NCBI GenBank assembly: GCA_023412765.1
Contig: JAEZBX010000097.1
Coordinates: 1 to 30,480 of the forward strand
Direction: 5' to 3'
DNA length: 30,480 nucleotides
Source: Bacteroidota bacterium
Lineage (GTDB): Bacteria; Bacteroidota; Bacteroidia; Cytophagales; Cyclobacteriaceae
Positions 25,868 to 30,480 of the stretch are shown here, piece after piece. Both the position numbers and the translations under genes were made by a program. The notes beneath the pieces are model-generated. The model saw only the letters and a program-made list of their open reading frames with translations, was not told where the DNA came from and did not search any database. Position 1 is the first letter of the stretch, and each line of letters opens with the position of its first letter.

Positions 25868-25892
25868 GCCAGAAACTCTGGCATTTTATTTT
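25868..25892 (+). terminator. Terminator-like hairpin
   Basis: GCCAGA-AAC-TCTGGC forms a perfect 6-bp stem with a 3-nt loop, followed by ATTTTATTTT. It lies 228 bp after the GH20-like stop and about 60 bp before the next ATG. It could end the GH20-like transcript or an unseen short RNA. Confidence 0.4.
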
Positions 25893-25940
25893 CAGTAGCC
25901 TCGTTGTCTTACCCTAAGGCCCTCATTAAAAATCAACGGA

Positions 25941-26246
25941 ATGAAAAGAAGAATAAGGTCCGCCATGGTGAACCTTCATATTGGCGGTGGAATATCAGTT
26001 TTACTTTTTTGTTTAAGCCTGCTCGTATGCGATCAGTGGTTTAATCGCGGGGCTGGTAATAACAATTTGTCACAAAGCAATGGAAATGAACTAAAGGTAT
26101 CTTCAGAATTCGTTTCTATTCCTCCAAGAATATTCTTTTTTACGCAAGAGCCTCGTAACAACGTAAGCGACGGCGTTTTCTTTCCGCGTGATTCGTGGGC
26201 AGATGATGCGGGTTCGTGGGCTGACAATTTGCAGCCAACAAACTGA
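25941..26246 (+). CDS. Small hypothetical membrane-anchored or exported protein
   Basis: A 101-residue ORF of uncertain status. The N-terminus is basic (MKRRIRSAMVN) followed by one hydrophobic stretch (ISVLLFCLSLLVC), a signal peptide or anchor. The mature part has low complexity with Asn/Ser (GAGNNNLSQSNGNE) and ends with a duplicated tetrapeptide in DSWADDAGSWADN. No domain is recognised. It is convergent with the GHL6-type lipoprotein gene, with 27 bp between stops. It could be a genuine small envelope protein or a chance ORF. Confidence 0.4.
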   Translation: MKRRIRSAMVNLHIGGGISVLLFCLSLLVCDQWFNRGAGNNNLSQSNGNELKVSSEFVSIPPRIFFFTQEPRNNVSDGVFFPRDSWADDAGSWADNLQPTN

Positions 26247-26273
26247 CATCGATATCCAATGATCTTGTATTAC

Positions 26274-28418
26274 TTATTTCTCAATCACGATCGCATCAAA
26301 TTCGTCCAACTTTTCCAGAGTGAACGATAAGTGTCCTTCATTCCAATCAAATTTAACGGTGTCGCTATTCCGCATAGTCCAAACCTTTGATGGTTTAAAT
26401 TCCGATTTAATTTTGAAACTAATATCATATTGAGGAAGGGGAGAAAAATAGGTATTACCGCTGAAGCCTGTGATGTTAACAAGATGTAAAATCATTCCAT
26501 CCGATTCCGTCTTGTGAAAATTCTCAGGTACATTCCTGGTGAAATTTTGAAGTATAACTTCTACCCTTTCATGAGCATTTGTTTCTATCAATTCTGTCGA
26601 ATGCGGCAGAAGATGATCGATCAGATCCAGTAAAATATTCTTATGCTGTTCGTAGCCATGAATAAAATAAAGTTTACCTAGATTTATGGGTAGCAAAGCC
26701 GCCCGACCGGATTGATGATTTTTTATTCCCAACGCCTTATAGGCTGTTGGTTCATGTCCCCCGATTATTTCAGGCGGTCCGGGACGACCAGGAGTAAAGA
26801 TTGGCAGAAAGGTAGTATCGGCCTGAGCGAAATCATATAGTCCAAGGTTAAATTTCCAAAACAACAGTGTTTGTTTATCAAACCGTTTAAAAAATGCTTT
26901 TTCCTTAAGACTGAGATAAAATCCGTCACCGCGATGATCTTTGTTCATAATCGTTGCTCCGAATAATCTTCTTAAAGTCTCAGGATGACGGGCGAAGGAT
27001 CTGTTTGTTGCAATGATATTTGAACCAGCCTCACTCAACTTTTCTATGACTTGAATGGACTTATCGCTGAGGTTAGTGATATCCGGAAATATGAGCAATT
27101 TATAACCACCGAGTTTTTCCTCAAGATTTTCGATTTGTCCATCTTCAACTATATCATACTGGATATGTGCTTCTTTTAACATCAGTTGAACACCTCGATA
27201 TTCCTGTGCCGGTTCCCCACCCGGCCAGGCCCCCGGTGCAATGACGGCTATTTCCGCTGGTGAGCTATACTTTCCATAATATGGCTCGAACTTTTTGTGA
27301 TGATCATATACAATTTTGAATGCCTCATAATTGCGTTCATCTTCGTAATCCTGAAAGTCACCCATCATGCTCATGTCGAGCCCGGACCCATTCGCAATGT
27401 TCTCGTACAACCTGATGATGGTCTCTTCAGGCTCAACCGCATTGTATCGCGACTGAAAAGAAATCTGTTGAATAGCAGCGTTACTTATTATGTGATCGGG
27501 ATATGAGTTTTTGGCGTTGCTCACATTGTCTGAGGACATGTACGGCCAATACGGCAAGCTATTCGTTTGTGTCTCATGGCGAATGATATCGATATAACGG
27601 TCACCATAGGTACAGATTGCAATTTGCGGATTCTTCGATTTCACCAGGTTATTCAAACGCTTCATCAAATCATCAACAGAATATTTTTTGAATTCCTGAT
27701 ATTTTTGAAATATTGGATCGTCAAGGTTTTCTTCTTTTGGAAGTTTCATACCTCCGCTAAACTCGGCAAATCTTTTCCTGCTGAACTCATTCTGATCAAT
27801 ACCATGATACACTCCAACGTAGGGGTTACGTGTTTGATAGCCTGGCATATTGATAAATATTCCATCTATTGGATAGGTGTCGATAACTTCCTGCACGATG
27901 TCAAACATAACTTGTTGCTCATAAGGAGCATCTATTGATACGACGTACATATCATCATTGATAATTCTCTCACCTTTTGGTGAAATGTAAAACCAGTCTG
28001 GATGCTTTGTAAATATGCTTTCATGTGCCCTACTAAAATCGAATCGCGTTATCACCCTTATTCCATTTTCGTGACACTTTCGGATTACATCTCCGAGCAT
28101 ATTTTCCTTCATGTACGGATTCGTGTATTGATTCTCAAGTTTTGTGGGATAGAAGGCCATGATTCCACCAGCATTGATAATAAGTGTGTTTGCTGAAAAT
28201 GATAATAGGTCTTCTACCAGCGAATCCGGATTAAGTCCACCTTCATAGGCAGGAAGGTTAGTTTGCATCACCCGTAAATTGTTGGCCTTCCACCATTCAA
28301 TAGAATCGGGCCAGATTATATTTGCCGAGGACGTAGTGTGATTCTTTTCATCGGACGAGCAAGAAACAACTATGTGGACCAAGAGCAGGAGAATCAGGGA
28401 AAGAACAGTCTTTGGCAT
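26274..28418 (-). CDS. Lipoprotein glycoside hydrolase-like protein (GHL6 type)
   Basis: A 714-residue lipoprotein. The signal peptide ends LVHIVVSC with lipidated Cys20, followed by SSDEK, an acidic +2 to +6 stretch like the Bacteroidota lipoprotein export signal, so surface display is plausible. The N-terminal half is a TIM barrel of the hypothetical glycosyl hydrolase GHL6 type: VEDLLSFSANTLIINAGGIM, GIRVITRFDFSRAHES, HPDWFYISPKGE, YPIDGIFINMPGY. The middle (IAVIAPGAWPGGEPAQEYRG, YDIVEDGQIENLEE, KLLIFPDITNLSD) resembles the beta-galactosidase trimerisation-type Rossmann domain, and a beta-rich C-terminal domain ends the protein. The substrate is unknown. It is divergent from the second Gfo/Idh/MocA gene. 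Confidence 0.8.
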   Translation of the reverse strand: MPKTVLSLILLLLVHIVVSCSSDEKNHTTSSANIIWPDSIEWWKANNLRVMQTNLPAYEGGLNPDSLVEDLLSFSANTLIINAGGIMAFYPTKLENQYTNPYMKENMLGDVIRKCHENGIRVITRFDFSRAHESIFTKHPDWFYISPKGERIINDDMYVVSIDAPYEQQVMFDIVQEVIDTYPIDGIFINMPGYQTRNPYVGVYHGIDQNEFSRKRFAEFSGGMKLPKEENLDDPIFQKYQEFKKYSVDDLMKRLNNLVKSKNPQIAICTYGDRYIDIIRHETQTNSLPYWPYMSSDNVSNAKNSYPDHIISNAAIQQISFQSRYNAVEPEETIIRLYENIANGSGLDMSMMGDFQDYEDERNYEAFKIVYDHHKKFEPYYGKYSSPAEIAVIAPGAWPGGEPAQEYRGVQLMLKEAHIQYDIVEDGQIENLEEKLGGYKLLIFPDITNLSDKSIQVIEKLSEAGSNIIATNRSFARHPETLRRLFGATIMNKDHRGDGFYLSLKEKAFFKRFDKQTLLFWKFNLGLYDFAQADTTFLPIFTPGRPGPPEIIGGHEPTAYKALGIKNHQSGRAALLPINLGKLYFIHGYEQHKNILLDLIDHLLPHSTELIETNAHERVEVILQNFTRNVPENFHKTESDGMILHLVNITGFSGNTYFSPLPQYDISFKIKSEFKPSKVWTMRNSDTVKFDWNEGHLSFTLEKLDEFDAIVIEK

Positions 28419-28474
28419 GCGCGGAAATTTGTGGAATGTAAATATTTAGGAGAGAAAAGTGCAGAAAATATTTG

Positions 28475-28494
28475 ATACGCGGTATTTTCTACCG
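28475..28494. promoter_or_regulatory. Two overlapping dyads in a divergent promoter region
   Basis: ATAC-GCG-GTAT (28475-28485) overlaps CGGTA-TTTTC-TACCG (28480-28494) between the divergent GHL6-type and Gfo/Idh/MocA genes. Both contain GGTA(T), which is also the half-site core of the dyad before the GH20-like gene. Confidence 0.3.
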
Positions 28495-28553
28495 GCCCGA
28501 TGATTGTAATTTTACCCAATTAAACTAAGGCACAATAAAAACAGCAGCACTAA

Positions 28554-28585
28554 CATCAACACTCCAACACCTCAACACTTCAACA
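28554..28585. repeat. Four tandem 8-bp units (CYYCAACA-like) just before an ATG
   Basis: Units CATCAACA, CTCCAACA, CCTCAACA and CTTCAACA run without spacers and end 9 bp before the ATG at 28595, so they fill the region where a leader or ribosome-binding site would lie. Confidence 0.8.
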
Positions 28586-28594
28586 CCCTAAAAC

Positions 28595-29950
28595 ATGGAA
28601 AATTTTAACATTAATAGACGTCGCTTTCTTCAAGGAGCAACAGCATCTCTGGCACTTTCAGCCTTTGGCGCGAGGGGTATGGATATCATCAACCCGCAGA
28701 AGCCCTTGCGTGTTGGACTGATCGGAACAGGATGGTATGGCAAAAGTGATCTGTTCAGGCTGATACAGGTTGCTCCCGTTGAAGTGGTTGCGCTCTGCGA
28801 TGTCAACAAGAACCACCTTGACGAAGCTGTTACACTCGTAAGCCAACGTCAGAAATCTCATAAAAAGCCGCGCACATATAACGATTATCGCAAAATGCTT
28901 TCCGAGAACGAAATGGATATTGTGCTGATTGGTACACCGGATCACTGGCATGCGCTGCAAGCTATTGAGGCAATAAAAGCGGGCGCGAATGTTTACCTCC
29001 AGAAACCTATTAGTGTTGATGTTATTGAAGGAGAAGCAATCCTTGCAGCAGCGAGAAAATATAATAAGGTGGTGCAAATTGGCACGCAAAGAAGAAGTAC
29101 ACCTCACTTGCTTGACGCGAAGAAAAACGTTGTTGACGCAGGCCTACTAGGAAAAGTCTCTCACGTGGAATTATGCTGTTATTATCATATGCGAAATAAT
29201 TCCAATCCTCCAACCCAGCCCGTGCCTGATTATCTCGACTACGAAATGTGGACCGGCCCTGCACCGATGCGTCCATACGATGGGATAGCGTGGCGTGCGT
29301 TTATGGAATACGGAAATGGAATCGTCGGAGACATGTGTGTCCATATGCTTGATGCGGCACGATGGATGTTAAAGCTTGGGTGGCCAAAGCGAATCTCCTC
29401 CACCGGAGGTATTTATGTTCAGAAAGAATCGAAGGCAAATATATCGGACACCCAAACCGCGGTTTTTGAATTTGATGAACTTAATTGCGTGTGGACTCAT
29501 CGTACATGGGGAACACCTGCTGACCCAGAGTACCCATGGGCCTATAAAATTTATGGTGAGAAAGGCACACTCTCGGCAAGCACCATGAAGTACGATTTCG
29601 TGCCCGTAGGTGATGGCCCAAAAATTCATAAGGATGTTGTATATGAAAAAGAAAAGTATCCTGAAGATCTTACTGAGAAACGTATTGAGTTGAATGCTGC
29701 ACCCGCTACGCGACTTCAAATGTTAGATATGCTTGCCGCGATTCAAAACGGAACGCGGCCTGTCGCCGATGTAGAAGAAGGACATATTTCGACGGCGAGT
29801 TGCATACTTGCAAACATGTCGATGCAGACTGGCCGACCCATGGTCTACGATCCGAAAAAGAGAGAAGTAGTAAACGATGCTGAAGCCACAGCTTTGTTAC
29901 AGCGGAAATACCGCAGCCCGTGGATTCACCCTGATCCCCTCAAAATATAG
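28595..29950 (+). CDS. Tat-exported Gfo/Idh/MocA family oxidoreductase with QKP variant
   Basis: A 451-residue exported oxidoreductase. A twin-arginine signal (NRRRFLQGATASLALSAFG) covers the first 25 residues. The Rossmann nucleotide motif is VGLIGTGWYGK (about 40-50), then VVALCDVNK and IGTPDHWHALQAIEAIKAG. The family motif EKP reads QKP here (Q136-K137-P138): the catalytic-type Lys is kept but the Glu is replaced. The C-terminal domain shows WTGPAPMRPYD, then WRAFMEYGNGIVGDMCVHMLD, the substrate-site block of the exported Bacteroidota subgroup. It is followed after 65 bp by a sugar isomerase-type gene on the same strand, an order typical of periplasmic sugar-oxidation loci. The substrate is unknown. 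Confidence 0.9.
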   Translation: MENFNINRRRFLQGATASLALSAFGARGMDIINPQKPLRVGLIGTGWYGKSDLFRLIQVAPVEVVALCDVNKNHLDEAVTLVSQRQKSHKKPRTYNDYRKMLSENEMDIVLIGTPDHWHALQAIEAIKAGANVYLQKPISVDVIEGEAILAAARKYNKVVQIGTQRRSTPHLLDAKKNVVDAGLLGKVSHVELCCYYHMRNNSNPPTQPVPDYLDYEMWTGPAPMRPYDGIAWRAFMEYGNGIVGDMCVHMLDAARWMLKLGWPKRISSTGGIYVQKESKANISDTQTAVFEFDELNCVWTHRTWGTPADPEYPWAYKIYGEKGTLSASTMKYDFVPVGDGPKIHKDVVYEKEKYPEDLTEKRIELNAAPATRLQMLDMLAAIQNGTRPVADVEEGHISTASCILANMSMQTGRPMVYDPKKREVVNDAEATALLQRKYRSPWIHPDPLKI

Positions 29951-30015
29951 ATGATTTCAATTTTTCCCTTCCACTATAAATAATTAGTTTGTAGTTCAAA
30001 ATCACCAAATGCATC

Positions 30016-30480
30016 ATGAACAGAAGAGAAGCATTAAAGACAGCCTCAGTTACCACCGGATTAGCATTTCTAGGTTCAGCTGGAATCGCCGGCAATAACA
30101 AGAAAAAGCAGGCAGATAAATTTAAGTTCTCGCTCAACACCAGCACGATTAGCGGACAAAAGCTCGGTGTTGAAAAATACATCGACATAGCTGCGCGTGC
30201 AGGCTACGACTGCATGGAATTGTGGATTCCTGACTTGAAAGTTTACCTCGACAATGGAGGAACGTTGCCGAAGTTGAAGAAATTGATTGACGACAGTAAA
30301 GTACCCGTTGTAAATGCGATTGGCTTCGCTCCCTGGATGGTAGATGAAGAGGAGAAAAGGAATGCGGGTTTTAAACAGATGCGTGAAGAAATGGAGATAA
30401 TGGCGGCCCTTGGTTGTCCGCGCATAGCCGCACCGTCTGCGGGTATCGGGAGAGATGCTCAATTGGATATGTTTGTGATC
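30016..30480 (+). CDS. Tat-exported sugar phosphate isomerase/epimerase-type TIM barrel (3' end outside window)
   Basis: The first 155 residues are visible and the frame is open to the window end. The N-terminus MNRREALKTASVTTGLAFLG is a twin-arginine signal (NRREALK). It is followed by the start of a xylose isomerase-like (AP endonuclease 2) barrel: FKFSLNTSTISG, YIDIAARAGYDCMELWIPD, and KVPVVNAIGFAPWM, then MEIMAALGCPRIAAPSAG. Metal ligands of this fold lie later in the sequence and cannot be checked. Exported members paired with Gfo/Idh/MocA enzymes are thought to act on oxidised sugars or glycosides in the periplasm; this function is inferred from context. Confidence 0.85.
   Translation, partial: MNRREALKTASVTTGLAFLGSAGIAGNNKKKQADKFKFSLNTSTISGQKLGVEKYIDIAARAGYDCMELWIPDLKVYLDNGGTLPKLKKLIDDSKVPVVNAIGFAPWMVDEEEKRNAGFKQMREEMEIMAALGCPRIAAPSAGIGRDAQLDMFVI

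Larger units (their letters stand above)
25640..25940. other. 301-bp intergenic region with two repeat blocks and one hairpin
   Basis: It contains a purine-rich GGAATAx-type repeat (25647-25680), a ten-unit 7-bp repeat (25706-25775) and a hairpin with a T-rich tail (25868-25892). I see no gene or clear promoter in the remainder. Confidence 0.6.

Noticed and set aside
1..30480. tRNA or rRNA genes, IS elements, integrase or att sites
   Set aside because: No T-loop/acceptor pattern, transposase or integrase motif was seen on either strand by eye; a covariance-model scan would be decisive.

Overview
The window looks like a chromosomal segment of a free-living Bacteroidota bacterium, most likely Cytophagales-like. 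This is inferred from the gene families (DUF2911, DUF3127, Tat-exported Gfo/Idh/MocA oxidoreductases, a surface-type lipoprotein glycosidase), from the near absence of Shine-Dalgarno motifs, from A/T-rich leaders, and from two good matches to the Bacteroidota -7 promoter box TAnnTTTG. No tRNA, rRNA, IS element, CRISPR array or phage gene was found.

Positions 1-4000 hold housekeeping genes. On the minus strand are an exported hypothetical protein, tadA (tRNA adenosine deaminase), a DUF3127 protein and the 5' part of a Mn-type superoxide dismutase with its own promoter. aspS is on the plus strand. Positions 4100-7800 hold a membrane acyltransferase-like protein (DUF1624 type) divergent from a TetR regulator. 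The TetR gene is followed closely by a small HMA-fold-like protein and an MFS exporter, with a TetR-type dyad just before the TetR start. A 52-aa double-CxxC, single-TM protein with a TTG start follows. Positions 7850-11500 hold small hypotheticals, a secreted DUF2911-TPR protein, an FKBP isomerase, a stand-alone IF-2 N-domain protein and a TerB-like protein.

Positions 11700-16600 carry a small exported hypothetical protein and a dabA-dabB pair (DAB inorganic-carbon accumulation complex) with overlapping stop and start codons and all four DabA zinc-site residues. A 556-bp gene-free stretch follows; it contains a UUCG-capped hairpin and a terminator-like hairpin and may encode a small RNA. Positions 17100-22650 hold a flavin amine oxidase-like enzyme, the ribosome-rescue factor arfB, an AsmA-family envelope protein and a YbjJ-type MFS transporter.

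Positions 22700-30480 form a glycoside-processing neighbourhood: two Tat-exported Gfo/Idh/MocA oxidoreductases, a secreted GH20-like glycosidase, a GHL6-type lipoprotein glycosidase and a Tat-exported sugar isomerase/epimerase-type TIM barrel cut by the window end. Together these suggest oxidation-dependent sugar or glycoside processing outside the cytoplasm. The intergenic spaces here are unusual: a run of ten 7-bp repeats, an 8-bp repeat directly before an ATG, a loop-free dyad overlapping a stop codon, and two dyads sharing a GGTAT half-site.
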